Positions 1 through 8,320 of a stretch of DNA of 64,000 bases are shown piece by piece. The notes beneath the pieces were generated by a model. The model saw only the letters and a list, made by a program, of their open reading frames with translations. It was not told the DNA's origin and did not search any database. How positions within the stretch are numbered: the stretch's first letter is position 1; the number at the start of each line of letters is the position of its first letter. The position numbers and the translations under genes are program-made. Source of the stretch: Salipaludibacillus agaradhaerens (GTDB taxonomy: Bacteria > Bacillota > Bacilli > Bacillales > Salisediminibacteriaceae); NCBI RefSeq assembly GCF_002019735.1, contig NZ_KV917378.1:863869-927868 (forward strand), given 5' to 3'.

Positions 1-363
1 GATGAATACGCTGAAGGCGGCAATACGATGGATGACTTTATTTATTATGCTAAAAAAATGAAAACATTAGGCATAGACCTTATCGATTGCAGTACAGGTG
101 GGGTTATTCATACACCGGTACACACTTATCCAGGCTACCAAATTGTGCATGCGGAAACGATCAAACATAGTGCCGACATCGCGACTGGTGCAGTGGGGAT
201 GATCTCAAGTGCTTTTCAAGCAGAGGAAATTTTACAAAATAACAGAGCAGATTTAATTTTTATTGGGAGAGCTTTATTAAAAGATCCCTATTGGCCACGC
301 ACTGCAGCTGTCGAGTTAAATGAAAAGCTAGATCCACCAGTGCCGTATTATCATGGCTGGTAA
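1..363 (+). CDS. namA: NADPH dehydrogenase NamA, 3' part (old yellow enzyme family)
   Basis: C-terminal 120 codons of an FMN-dependent ene-reductase of the old yellow enzyme family; the frame is open from base 1, so the gene begins outside the window. Visible family features are the DLIDCSTGG strand, HTYPGYQ, the GAVGMI segment and the flavin-phosphate region LIFIGRALLKDPYWP, in the order seen in B. subtilis NamA (YqjM). Such enzymes reduce activated C=C bonds of unsaturated aldehydes and ketones with NADPH in the cytoplasm. The stop codon directly abuts the stop codon of the convergent gene, leaving no room for a terminator. The family is certain; which of several Bacillus paralogues this is cannot be fully settled from the C-terminal third. 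Confidence 0.9.
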   Translation, partial: DEYAEGGNTMDDFIYYAKKMKTLGIDLIDCSTGGVIHTPVHTYPGYQIVHAETIKHSADIATGAVGMISSAFQAEEILQNNRADLIFIGRALLKDPYWPRTAAVELNEKLDPPVPYYHGW

Positions 364-795
364 CTAATTGAAGTAATGATGCAAATACTTTTCTCTATTA
401 GAGAACATCATCGTTAACCCAATCGTCATAATACGTGACGGAAGGAAAGAGCTTACCGATATACGGTCAATCATCTGTGTTTGATTATGTGATAATGCTT
501 TAAAAGTATGAACGTGCTGCCATGATCTAATGGGCCAAGGCAGCTTTTCTCCTTCATCAATAAAGTACACCCCATCGACTGTTTCACTAATTGTCCCTTT
601 CCAATAAAAATTTAACAGAAGAAAATTCAGACGTAAATGCACTTTCGCTCCTTCATAAACGTTAGAGTCCCCTAAAACAGCTATTTTAGGTACACGCGTC
701 ATCTGTGCCAAATTTTCAGTGGACTGGAAAAATCGCCACACCTCTGTTAATGACTCATCAATAATCGTCTCATAATAAAATGTCAAATTAAACAT
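364..795 (-). CDS. SRPBCC (START-like) family protein
   Basis: 143-residue protein with the layout of a polyketide cyclase/START-like lipid-binding fold: an N-terminal strand (FYYETIID), the helix with the characteristic VWRFFQSTENLAQMT segment, several beta strands and a long C-terminal helix with LHHYF. Members bind hydrophobic ligands in a central cavity; the ligand here is unknown. No signal peptide or membrane span is visible, so it is likely cytoplasmic. A GGAGG-type site lies just upstream of the ATG. It is convergent with namA and the two stop codons touch. Fold assignment is by pattern only; function is not inferred. Confidence 0.75.
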   Translation of the reverse strand: MFNLTFYYETIIDESLTEVWRFFQSTENLAQMTRVPKIAVLGDSNVYEGAKVHLRLNFLLLNFYWKGTISETVDGVYFIDEGEKLPWPIRSWQHVHTFKALSHNQTQMIDRISVSSFLPSRIMTIGLTMMFSNREKYLHHYFN

Positions 796-947
796 TTAGT
801 TCCTCCTAAAATGAATAGTGTTGTTATGGTTAACTCTTTCTTGTCACACGACGTATTAAAGTCTTTTTAATGTTGAAACATCATACTACTCTAAATACAC
901 AAGACAGTACTTCATGAAACAAATAATATTTTGTAACGGAGTTAATA

Positions 948-990
948 AATAAAAACGTTTCACAGCAATTATTTTGCCGCAAAACGTTAT
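948..990 (-). terminator. Rho-independent terminator after yaaR
   Basis: On the minus strand AACGTTTTGC pairs with GTGAAACGTT around an AT-rich loop containing an inner GGCAA/TTGCT pairing, followed by a T-rich tract (TTTATTTATT). It starts at the yaaR stop codon and closes the flagellar transcription unit. Confidence 0.7.
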
Positions 991-1434
991 TTACGCATAT
1001 ATATTCACTAGCAAGCCTTTAATTTCACCAACCATATTAAGAATATCTAAGCTCTTTTTTTGCTCATTAAGCACAGCATCAGTTAAATCCAAGAGCTTCC
1101 TGTCAACTTCTCGGACTATCTTATATACTTTCGTACGACCTCTTCGATTGAACCCTTTTCGTTCTTCAAGACTTAAGCCTAATTTTACGGCATCATCCAT
1201 AAATTCTTTTACAAGTTGCTTATATTTTCTTAACTCTTCAACAGTTCGTGATTCAGATAGTATTTTTCCTTGATCGTCAATTTTTTGCATCAATTGGCCT
1301 AAACGCTCATATTCAGCGCTATGACGTCCACGTTGCATGATCTCTTGAAAAGAGACTTTTGCTTCTGTTCCATTCGTACTGCTCTTAGATACTGGCTTAT
1401 TTAAACTTGTCCGACCGAGTTTTTGTACATCCAT
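991..1434 (-). CDS. yaaR: YaaR family protein (DUF327)
   Basis: Helical protein of 147 residues matching the YaaR/DUF327 family: SFQEIMQRG near the N-terminus, the VEELRKYKQLVKEFMDDAV segment, and GRTKVYKIVREVDRKLLDLTDAVL towards the end. The start chosen is the ATG giving MDVQKLGR, because AAAGGAAG lies a suitable distance upstream; the ATG 11 codons earlier has its purine tract almost touching the start. The family length fits. Function is not established. Its position directly after flagellin in a flagellar unit is unusual compared with B. subtilis, where yaaR lies elsewhere, and suggests a link to motility or the envelope (inference). Confidence 0.85.
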   Translation of the reverse strand: MDVQKLGRTSLNKPVSKSSTNGTEAKVSFQEIMQRGRHSAEYERLGQLMQKIDDQGKILSESRTVEELRKYKQLVKEFMDDAVKLGLSLEERKGFNRRGRTKVYKIVREVDRKLLDLTDAVLNEQKKSLDILNMVGEIKGLLVNIYA

Positions 1435-1561
1435 TTCATTACTTCCTTTCTCCACATCTTCCCCCAATTATAAAGAAGAAGTGCTTAACATGAAAGAGTG
1501 CTACGTAAAATACGTGTAATAGTCACGATCCAACCTTTTTCTTGTATCATCCTTTTTAATA

Positions 1562-1600
1562 AAACAAAATAAAACGTAAGACTGATCAACAGCCTTACGC
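1562..1600 (-). terminator. Terminator after flagellin
   Basis: Minus-strand stem CGTAAG-GCTG / TCAG-CTTACG with a 4-base loop followed by TTTTATTTTG. It directly follows the flagellin stop codon and would set flagellin mRNA apart from downstream yaaR. Confidence 0.8.
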
Positions 1601-1607
1601 CACAAAT

Positions 1608-2456
1608 TTATTGCAACAACTGTAAAATCCCCTGTGGCAGCTGGTTCGCTTGAGCGAGCATTGCTGTAGCTGACTGGTTAAGAATGTTGTTACGTGTAAA
1701 TTCAGTCATTTCAAGTGCCATATCAGCATCGCGAATACGTGATTCTGCACTCGTTAAATTCTCATGTGTCACTTGTAAGTTGTTAATGGTATGTTCCATT
1801 CGATTTTGAAGAGCACCCATTTTAGCACGAGCATTAGACACGGCATTAATCGCATTGGATAATGTTTCAATGGCTTCACTAGCATTCTCACGCGTCGTGA
1901 CGCTTAATGTAATATTCCCGTCATCATCAGCAAGGCCTAATTCTGTCGCATTCATTTTAGGAATTTCAATGTCCACGGATTGTCCAGCATTTGCACCGAT
2001 TTGGAAAACAAGTGTTAGGAATGGATCACCAGTTCCTTCATCACCATTTAATAAATCTTTTGTGTTAAACTCTGTTTTTTCAGCAATGCTGTTAATTTCG
2101 TTTACAAGCTCGTCAATTTCTTGTTGAATTGTTTCACGATCTTCTAACTCATAAGTATCGTTTGCCGCTTGTACCGCTAATTCCCGCATTCTTTGAAGAA
2201 TAGAATGAACTTCTGTGAGTGCCCCTTCTGCTGTTTGAATAAGTGAAATGCCGTCCATTGCATTTCGTTCAGCTTGCTTTAAACCACGAATTTGCGAACG
2301 CATTTTCTCTGAAATAGCAAGGCCAGCTGCATCATCTGAGGCACGATTAATTCTTAATCCTGACGAAAGTTTTTCAAGGTTTTTAGATGTTTGGAATTGG
2401 TTTTGATTTAAATTACGATATGCATTTAACGCTTGAATATTGTTATTAATTTTCAT
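1608..2456 (-). CDS. hag: Flagellin
   Basis: Flagellar filament subunit, 282 residues. The conserved D0/D1 N-terminal helices are plain (INNNIQALNAYRNL, LSSGLRINRASDDAAGLAIS, LIQTAEGALTEVHSILQRMRELA) and so is the C-terminal pair (LGALQNRM-type helix, ESRIRDADMALEMTEFTRNNIL, ATAMLAQANQLPQGILQLL). The central part (about residues 140-200) is short, so this is a compact flagellin with a small variable domain. Strong site AAGGAGTG precedes the ATG by 8 bases. It lies 14 bases after fliS, and probably shares its sigma-D promoter. Secreted through the flagellar type III system without a cleaved signal peptide. Whether it is the major or a second flagellin cannot be told from this window. Confidence 0.97.
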   Translation of the reverse strand: MKINNNIQALNAYRNLNQNQFQTSKNLEKLSSGLRINRASDDAAGLAISEKMRSQIRGLKQAERNAMDGISLIQTAEGALTEVHSILQRMRELAVQAANDTYELEDRETIQQEIDELVNEINSIAEKTEFNTKDLLNGDEGTGDPFLTLVFQIGANAGQSVDIEIPKMNATELGLADDDGNITLSVTTRENASEAIETLSNAINAVSNARAKMGALQNRMEHTINNLQVTHENLTSAESRIRDADMALEMTEFTRNNILNQSATAMLAQANQLPQGILQLLQ

Positions 2457-2470
2457 CTAGATAACACTCC

Positions 2471-2887
2471 TTATGATTTGAACATTGAATTTTTTTCATA
2501 CGCATTTTTTTTCAGTTTCATTACTTTTTGATCGTGATCAACATTGTTCTTCATAGCGTCAGTCCAAGCACGGTAAAGTATTTCAACGTGCTCAATGACT
2601 TCATCAATAATAACGGTATTTTTTTCATAGTTTGCCGTTACAACTTTGTCACTAAGATAGTTATACATTGCATCTAATTGATCCGCTATAATCCCTGCTT
2701 CATAATTCAACCCAGCACCAAGACGGTAGAAGATATCTGCGGCTTTTTGAAGCTTTGTATTTGCTGTCAAATATTCGCCGCTTTCAATTGCTTCCTTGGC
2801 TGACTCAAGATGATCCAGACTAGCTTCATACAATAAAGCTGTCAATTCTTGAGGGGTCTTCTTATGTAGTGCCTCATTTGAAATCAC
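2471..2887 (-). CDS. fliS: FliS-type flagellin export chaperone
   Basis: 138-residue helical protein with the FliS signature KTPQELTALLYEASLDHLESA near the N-terminus and helices continuing through YRLGAGLNYEAGIIADQLDAMYNYL. FliS binds the C-terminus of flagellin in the cytoplasm, stops premature polymerisation and hands it to the export gate; the next gene is flagellin, which fits. The apparent start is GTG. The strong GGAGGTGA site lies about 14 bases before it and is better placed for an ATG that opens an overlapping 7-codon frame, so translation may be coupled or weak. It has a longer, more basic C-terminus (KVMKLKKNAYEK) than typical FliS. Confidence 0.85.
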   Translation of the reverse strand: MISNEALHKKTPQELTALLYEASLDHLESAKEAIESGEYLTANTKLQKAADIFYRLGAGLNYEAGIIADQLDAMYNYLSDKVVTANYEKNTVIIDEVIEHVEILYRAWTDAMKNNVDHDQKVMKLKKNAYEKNSMFKS

Positions 2888-2965
2888 CGTTGCTCATGTC
2901 ACCTCCGCCAAGTTAGCGCCACATCCATGTGGGTCATGTTAACGTCCTTGTTACTCCTAACCTAT

Positions 2966-2991
2966 TTATCGGCATAATTTAAGAAAAGTTA
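2966..2991 (-). promoter_or_regulatory. Sigma-D type flagellar promoter before fliS-hag-yaaR
   Basis: Minus strand carries GCCGATAA, one base off the sigma-D -10 consensus, preceded 14 bases upstream by TAAC (consensus TAAA). Located at the ylqH stop, about 80 bases before fliS, so it would drive fliS-hag-yaaR late in flagellar assembly. Confidence 0.7.
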
Positions 2992-3288
2992 ATAACTTCT
3001 TTCCATTTCCTCAATTAATAACAAAATTTCCGCAATAACTGCATAAAGCTGAGGTGGAATGTTTTCTCCCAGATCCATGTCAAGTAAGTTTTCTAGAAGT
3101 AATGTATCTTCTTCTACATGTATGTTATTTTCTTTTGCCATAGCCATAATTTTTTCGGCTACATAGCCTTTCCCTTGAGCAACGATTGTCGGTTCTTCAC
3201 CAGTTGATTCATCGTATCGAATAACAGCTGCAGAAGGGCCATTGACTTTTCGCCGATTCACATGATTAAAATGCTTAGAAATCATCAT
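2989..3288 (-). CDS. ylqH: FlhB cytoplasmic-domain-like protein (YlqH type)
   Basis: 99-residue stand-alone homologue of the C-terminal cytoplasmic domain of the flagellar export switch FlhB: AAVIRYDES, VAQGKGYVAEKIMAMAKENNIHVEED and LLLENLLDMDLGENIPPQLYAVIAEIL follow the order of FlhB-C. The NPTH autocleavage motif of FlhB is replaced by NGPS, so self-cleavage is not expected. Start and stop overlap with ylqG (ATGATG over TGA), showing translational coupling. A similar ylqG-ylqH pair exists in B. subtilis. Likely cytoplasmic with a role at the export gate (inference from homology). Confidence 0.85.
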   Translation of the reverse strand: MMISKHFNHVNRRKVNGPSAAVIRYDESTGEEPTIVAQGKGYVAEKIMAMAKENNIHVEEDTLLLENLLDMDLGENIPPQLYAVIAEILLLIEEMERSY

Positions 3289-5657
3289 ACTTTATAATCA
3301 AACCCTTCTTCAGTCATCACTGGTAATATAGGCTTTTCTTCAGGAGCCTCTTCTCCTACCTCTTGAACGTCATCCACCACTGTCATAGGCGCACTTTGAA
3401 TCGTTTTCACGTTAAAACCTACTTCTTTTAAATTCTCTAAATACGATGTTGCTAATGGTTCTATTTTGTGAGCAAAGCCGTCAGTATCGTTTTTTAATGT
3501 GACATTTAAAGACCGATCATTGACTTGTAGAACGATGCCTAATGGCCCTAGTTTCTTTGTATCAATATGAAAATAGAGTTGGCAGTTTTCCCAATCCACT
3601 TGTTCCCCTTCATTACGGGAATTGACATAGACTTGTAGATTCTCGGCCTCACCTTTAAGCATAACGGGTATGGAAAGCTGCAACATTTGTAAGTTTTGTT
3701 GGCTATCTGAGCGATTTATAAGCTGCTGTCCAGATAGGCTCTGTAATGCTTGCTGTGCTTGTTGCTGTTGTCTTCCGCCTTCCTCCTCACCTCGCGCCAT
3801 TTGCATGAGGATAGATTTTACATTACGCTGGTGTTGATCTTGCTGACTGAGATCACGTCCTGAAGCTAACATTTGACCTAGCTCTGTTTCTCGGTTCAAG
3901 CCTAACCCTCGTAAACCTTCAAATACGTGACGAGCAGATCCTTCTTGATTCACAAACTGTCTTGCTGTCTGTTCAAATTGCTGTGATAGCCTATGGACTG
4001 GTGTACGTGGTTCCCGCCATTCTTGTTCTTGGGTAAGAACATGTTGGACCCGTTGATTAGATGGGCGGAAATTTATTTGATCCATCGTACGCTGTACCTC
4101 TTTGACAATTTGTCTTGCCTCAACATACTGTCCTTTTGAGAGAAGATGCTTAGCTTCTGCTAGTCGACTGCTTGCGCCAAGCATACTCCGTTCTGTTTTC
4201 ATGTCTGCATAGAGCATCCAATCACTTTTCATAATAGCCCGGTCCATCTGCTTAATAACATTCTCAAGCATTGGACGCGTTTGCTGAGTAGATTGACTCT
4301 TAAATTGTTGAATCATCGTATCAATACGTGAAAGTTGTTTAACCACATCTTTTTGGAGTAACTTAAAATTATCCGTTGCCTGAGCCAGTTTCTCAGTTAC
4401 TTCTGTAATTAAAATGTGTTTTGATGATAGTCCACTTGTTTGGATTATTTCATTCCGCATATAATCCTGCATATGTGCAAGTGAATCTGATGCTGGAGAT
4501 GTGGATTGGCTTGCTTGTAGTTGTTGTAATGTATCCATCAACACTTGCCTTGCTTTCAATTCACGCCCTTGGTTAAGTCTTGCCATGGCATCATTAAGAG
4601 CGGTAGTTAGTTTCTCTGTTGTTTGAACAGGAATCCCGCCCGCTTGACTCATATCTTGTTTTATATTAGCAATTGCTGATGAGAGATCAGCGGTATTTTG
4701 CACTGAAGTGATCCACTGAGACAAGAAGGACTGACTGATAGACTCACTCGTATTAGCAGCTATTGGTGGATTCACTGTACTCACTGTTTCAGGCGCTTGA
4801 TTTGTCAAACTCTGCAATAAAACCATTATTCTTTCAGCAGCAGCTTCACGCCCATTAACAGCTTGTATTTGAAGCATCTCTCTTAAAGCTTGATTAATTT
4901 CTTTTTTCAGGACAACGCCTCCACTCTGCTCCACGGTTTGTTGTAGGTGTTCTACAGCTTGTCGCACATTCGTTCCTGATATTAAGCTCGTTCTTAACCG
5001 CTCAATAGCACGCTGAACTTCACGAGACACATCTCTATCTGATACACTTCCTCTAAGTTGTTCTGAAACAGAACGTGTTATATCTTTTACATGATCTCCC
5101 GTAGCACGTCCGTGTAACGCTTCATGAACAGCTCGTATTTGGCCTGCCGTTGGCTCAAGACGCTTTTGTGCCATCGTTTGAACCGTTTGACGACGTTCTC
5201 CTTCACTCCCCCGGCCAGATTGAAGATAGTTATTTAAATCATTTACTGACTCACGATTTAAAGACACACCACGATCAAGCAATTGCTGAGTGGCTTGGCG
5301 CAATTCTTTACTGGGCTCTTTGAAGCCCATTTCTCGTAAAACACGATCTGCTGATTGTCCGCTGCCGTTACGATGGTTTGTTTTATTTCCTTCATTACTT
5401 TGCTTGGTCTCCTCTTTCACTTCACGAACTTTAATGCCATCTTTAGTTTGCTCCTGAACTTGAACAGCCACTCTATCCCGGTCAGGAACCTTTCCATCAA
5501 AGGTTGCTTTTACTTCTTGGCCACGGATGGAAACCATTGCTTCCGTTGTAGATATTCGCGACGTTATTTTTGCGTTATATATATCGCCTTGTTTTAGACG
5601 TAATGATTGATTTGAACCATTTGTTTTCACATTTAATAATTGGGCCTGAATCTCCAT
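3285..5657 (-). CDS. ylqG: Large Gln-rich protein with FliK-like C-terminal domain (YlqG type)
   Basis: 790-residue, hydrophilic protein very rich in Gln, Ser, Arg and Glu (QQQQAQQALQSL, QSTQQTRPM), largely helical in the middle. The final 130 residues (LSIPVMLKGEAENLQVYV, QLYFHIDTKKLGPLGIVLQV, LNVTLKN, ENLKEVGFNVKTIQSAP) resemble the C-terminal domain of flagellar hook-length control protein FliK. The N-terminus (QGDIYNAKITSRISTTEAMVSIRGQEVKATF) is a small beta domain. GGGAGGGG lies 9 bases before the ATG. Coupled to ylqH, and just upstream of the fliS-hag unit, which supports a flagellar or export-substrate role. It is not the main fliK, which normally sits in the fla/che operon. Confidence 0.75.
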   Translation of the reverse strand: MEIQAQLLNVKTNGSNQSLRLKQGDIYNAKITSRISTTEAMVSIRGQEVKATFDGKVPDRDRVAVQVQEQTKDGIKVREVKEETKQSNEGNKTNHRNGSGQSADRVLREMGFKEPSKELRQATQQLLDRGVSLNRESVNDLNNYLQSGRGSEGERRQTVQTMAQKRLEPTAGQIRAVHEALHGRATGDHVKDITRSVSEQLRGSVSDRDVSREVQRAIERLRTSLISGTNVRQAVEHLQQTVEQSGGVVLKKEINQALREMLQIQAVNGREAAAERIMVLLQSLTNQAPETVSTVNPPIAANTSESISQSFLSQWITSVQNTADLSSAIANIKQDMSQAGGIPVQTTEKLTTALNDAMARLNQGRELKARQVLMDTLQQLQASQSTSPASDSLAHMQDYMRNEIIQTSGLSSKHILITEVTEKLAQATDNFKLLQKDVVKQLSRIDTMIQQFKSQSTQQTRPMLENVIKQMDRAIMKSDWMLYADMKTERSMLGASSRLAEAKHLLSKGQYVEARQIVKEVQRTMDQINFRPSNQRVQHVLTQEQEWREPRTPVHRLSQQFEQTARQFVNQEGSARHVFEGLRGLGLNRETELGQMLASGRDLSQQDQHQRNVKSILMQMARGEEEGGRQQQQAQQALQSLSGQQLINRSDSQQNLQMLQLSIPVMLKGEAENLQVYVNSRNEGEQVDWENCQLYFHIDTKKLGPLGIVLQVNDRSLNVTLKNDTDGFAHKIEPLATSYLENLKEVGFNVKTIQSAPMTVVDDVQEVGEEAPEEKPILPVMTEEGFDYKV

Positions 5658-5951
5658 ACGTTTTGTCCCCTCCCGATTGCACTCTCTGCCTTTTTTATCG
5701 GTTAGAATATCGTTTATTTTAAGCGTTGCTGATAAAAGTGTTATTAATCCATGTAAGAGAACTGGTGAGACTACGGTTAGATAAGGACTTTACTATGTCT
5801 GCGGAACATGTCACTATTGAGTAAAATTCAGTTTCTTGCTAATTTATACGTGAGCTTATAGCTTATGAAGCCTTTTGTAATAGTTACATGCCACCTAATG
5901 TACAACTCGATATCTGAGTAAGTGACTAAAATAAAAAAAGGAGAGGCGACT

Positions 5952-6515
5952 ATGAACAGTAAAAGTGATAAATTCCCCATACTTGAGACTAAAAGATTAT
6001 TATTAAGAAACATTATTAATGAAGATGCGAAAAATATTTTACATTATATGTCTGACGAAGATGTTATGCAATATTATGGCTTAGCCCCTTTTAAATCACT
6101 GGATGATGCCTTTGAGGAGATTTCTTGGTACCAAACACTGCTTAACAAGAAAACGGGTATTAGATGGGGCATTACACTGAAGGAGAAAGGAATTATTATT
6201 GGAAGTTGCGGCTTTCATAATATTGTTTCTCAGCATTTTCGAACTGAAATTGGCTTTGAATTGAGTAAAGAGATGTGGGGAAAAGGGATTGCTTTTGAAG
6301 CTGTAGAAGCGATAACTAATTATGGATTTACCCATATGAGTTTTCAGCGGATAGAAGCATTGATTGAACCACCTAACCTATCATCACAAAGGTTGGTAGA
6401 AAAGTTGGGTTTTATGAGAGAAGGATTATTGAGGAATTATGAATTTACATGTGGGAAATTTTGTGATTTGTTTATGTATTCTTTGTTAAAACAAGACTTT
6501 GACAAAACTGATTAA
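5952..6515 (+). CDS. GNAT family N-acetyltransferase (RimJ/RimL-like)
   Basis: 187-residue acetyl-CoA-dependent acetyltransferase. TKRLLLRNIINEDAKNILHYMSDEDVMQYYG at the start, GRWGITL-type central strand, IGFELSKEMWGKGIAFEAVEAITNYGF (acetyl-CoA pyrophosphate loop region) and the closing RLVEKLGFMREGLLRNYEF are typical of RimJ/RimL-type GNATs that acetylate protein N-termini or small amines. The start at 5952 is chosen because AAAAGGAGAGG precedes it; an in-frame ATG 10 codons upstream lacks a site. Single gene between divergent/convergent neighbours. Substrate unknown. Confidence 0.88.
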   Translation: MNSKSDKFPILETKRLLLRNIINEDAKNILHYMSDEDVMQYYGLAPFKSLDDAFEEISWYQTLLNKKTGIRWGITLKEKGIIIGSCGFHNIVSQHFRTEIGFELSKEMWGKGIAFEAVEAITNYGFTHMSFQRIEALIEPPNLSSQRLVEKLGFMREGLLRNYEFTCGKFCDLFMYSLLKQDFDKTD

Positions 6516-6654
6516 AGTTAGTTTGTGAGTGTGTCGATTTATACTTATTGGCTTCGCGAAGGGTAGACAATCATATAAAGCTGTCCTTTTGGGATACCCA
6601 TTTTAAGAGATGACCACAAAAGGTTCGGGAAATCAACTCCCTTGTTTATAGAAT

Positions 6655-6698
6655 TAAAAACAGAAACTCTCATCATAGCAGCGCTTCTGTTTTTTCTA
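6655..6698. terminator. Bidirectional terminator between acetyltransferase and dinB
   Basis: AAAAACAGAA pairs with TTCTGTTTTT around a 20-base centre; T-runs on both sides allow use by the plus-strand acetyltransferase and the minus-strand dinB. Confidence 0.7.
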
Positions 6699-6746
6699 AA
6701 AATATGGCATTAGATGCTTTTTATTAAAGAATAGAGTAGATCATAA

Positions 6747-8015
6747 CTATTCATCGGTAAATAATTTGTTTCGCAAAAAATCTTTTTCTAAACTTGTCCC
6801 ACGCAGCTTTTTATCTCTCAAATCATCACTTCGATCTTTTGAGCCACCTTGTGTACCCTTAAGAAGAACATCCTCTCCATATTTATTACGAAGGGAGTCA
6901 ACGACATCACTTAGCTTCACTTCTCTTTCTTCTTTTTTATAAGAGAATAAATCTAACTGCTTATATGCTTGCCCTTTTTCTACCAGGTCCATGCCTGTAA
7001 CTCCGAGAAGTCGAATGGGTTCTCCATTCCAATATTTCTCCCACAGCCTCCAGGAGGCTTCAAAAATATCGTCGTGCAAATCAATGGGATGAGGGAGTTT
7101 ACTGGAGCGTGTAATCGTTTTGCGATCATAGTACCGAATGGTTAACTGAATATTTCCCGTATAAACATTTTTGCGTCTCAATCTCCGTCCAACGGAATCA
7201 CTTAAATTCATTAGAACCTTTCTTACTTTCGCCGGTTCTGTTGTATCTTCTGGCAATGTGGTAGAGTTGCCGATACTTTTGAACTCATTAACTGCATCAG
7301 GGTCTACAGGTCGGTCATCTATACCATAAGCTCGTTCATAGATACGTAGACCTCCGACTCCTAAGTGTCGATGAAGGAGGTCCTTATTAGCATTTGCAAT
7401 ATCTTTAATCGTATATATCCCTAATTTTTGCAGTTTTTCAGCTGTTTTGCTGCCTATCCCATGCATCTCTATTGTCTTCAGTGACCACAATTTTTCTCGC
7501 ACTTCTCGTTTTCTCAATACAGTAATACCTTTTGGTTTTTTCATATCGCTCGCTGTTTTTGCTAAAAATTTATTTGGAGCTATTCCAATACTGCAAGGTA
7601 AAGAGAGTTCCTTCTCAATTCGCATTTGAATATGATTAGCCAGCTGAAGAGGTGTCATATCCGTCACAACATCGCTGACATCCATGTAACCTTCATCAAT
7701 TGAAACAGGTTCAACAAGAGGCGTGTAATCGTACAATAACTGGAACATCCGCATGGATGCTTGCCGATAACGGTCAAAATTTGGCTGTCTAACAAGCAAT
7801 TCAGGACAGGCTCTCTTTGCTTCCCATAGCGGCATTGGCGGCTTCACACCTCTGGCACGTGCCTCATAGCTAGCTGTTACGACAATACCACGTCTTTCTT
7901 TAGCATTTCCTGCTATAGCTAACGGTTTGCCAGCTAATGTCGGATCATAAGCCGCTTCTACAGATGCATAAAAGCTGTTCATATCAACATGGAAGATAAT
8001 TCGGCTTTTCCCCAT
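6747..8015 (-). CDS. dinB: DNA polymerase IV (Y-family)
   Basis: 422-residue translesion polymerase. Begins with the Y-family IIFHVDMNSFYASVE motif (catalytic Asp), followed by GIVVTASYEARARGVKPPMP, SIDEGYMDVSD (second acidic pair), GIAPNKFLAKTASDMKKPKG, the helix-hairpin-helix region GIGSKTAEKLQKLGI and the little-finger domain to about residue 350. It copies past lesions without proofreading. The C-terminal extension after about 360 (EREVKLSDVVDSLRNKYGEDVLLKG) includes a conserved tail and a lysine-rich end but no clear beta-clamp motif beyond LDLFSYK. In B. subtilis the positional homologue is YqjH/PolY1. A LexA-like box lies about 70-85 bases upstream. Confidence 0.95.
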   Translation of the reverse strand: MGKSRIIFHVDMNSFYASVEAAYDPTLAGKPLAIAGNAKERRGIVVTASYEARARGVKPPMPLWEAKRACPELLVRQPNFDRYRQASMRMFQLLYDYTPLVEPVSIDEGYMDVSDVVTDMTPLQLANHIQMRIEKELSLPCSIGIAPNKFLAKTASDMKKPKGITVLRKREVREKLWSLKTIEMHGIGSKTAEKLQKLGIYTIKDIANANKDLLHRHLGVGGLRIYERAYGIDDRPVDPDAVNEFKSIGNSTTLPEDTTEPAKVRKVLMNLSDSVGRRLRRKNVYTGNIQLTIRYYDRKTITRSSKLPHPIDLHDDIFEASWRLWEKYWNGEPIRLLGVTGMDLVEKGQAYKQLDLFSYKKEEREVKLSDVVDSLRNKYGEDVLLKGTQGGSKDRSDDLRDKKLRGTSLEKDFLRNKLFTDE

Positions 8016-8084
8016 TTATAACGCCACCTTCTCTTCTATATGACCTTCTTCTATTATCTTGCCTGTTTTCCACAAAAAAATCAA

Positions 8085-8098
8085 CGAACAACCGTTCT
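8085..8098 (-). promoter_or_regulatory. LexA (DinR)-type SOS box upstream of dinB
   Basis: The plus-strand sequence CGAACAACCGTTCT fits the Bacillus LexA consensus CGAAC-N4-GTTCG with only the last base different. It lies 70-83 bases before the dinB ATG, a sensible operator distance. Spacing and half-site conservation make chance less likely, but the core promoter elements around it are weak. Confidence 0.6.
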
Positions 8099-8167
8099 AT
8101 CCTCAAGGTTAAGTATGAAGTTATAGCGGGAACCTAATCCTCTTACTTATGAGCTCTAAATTTTAAA

Positions 8168-8207
8168 AAACTGCTCCTCCAGTTGCTTCTATAGGAGGGC
8201 AGTTCAT
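8168..8207. terminator. Hairpin between dinB and the sigma-region-3-like gene
   Basis: AACTGC-CCTCC pairs with GGAGG-GCAGTT (one bulge) around a 13-base loop, followed by TCATTTTAGG. A terminator-like hairpin with a weak T tract; no gene reads into it from the left, so its role is unclear. Confidence 0.4.
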
Positions 8208-8320
8208 TTTAGGAGACTCTCAAAAGACATTTTTTCACACTTTCACATGACCTAAGACATACAAGTACATCATGATATGTTAAAATGGAAATTATATAAA
8301 GGTGAAAGGTGGTCGAAAAA

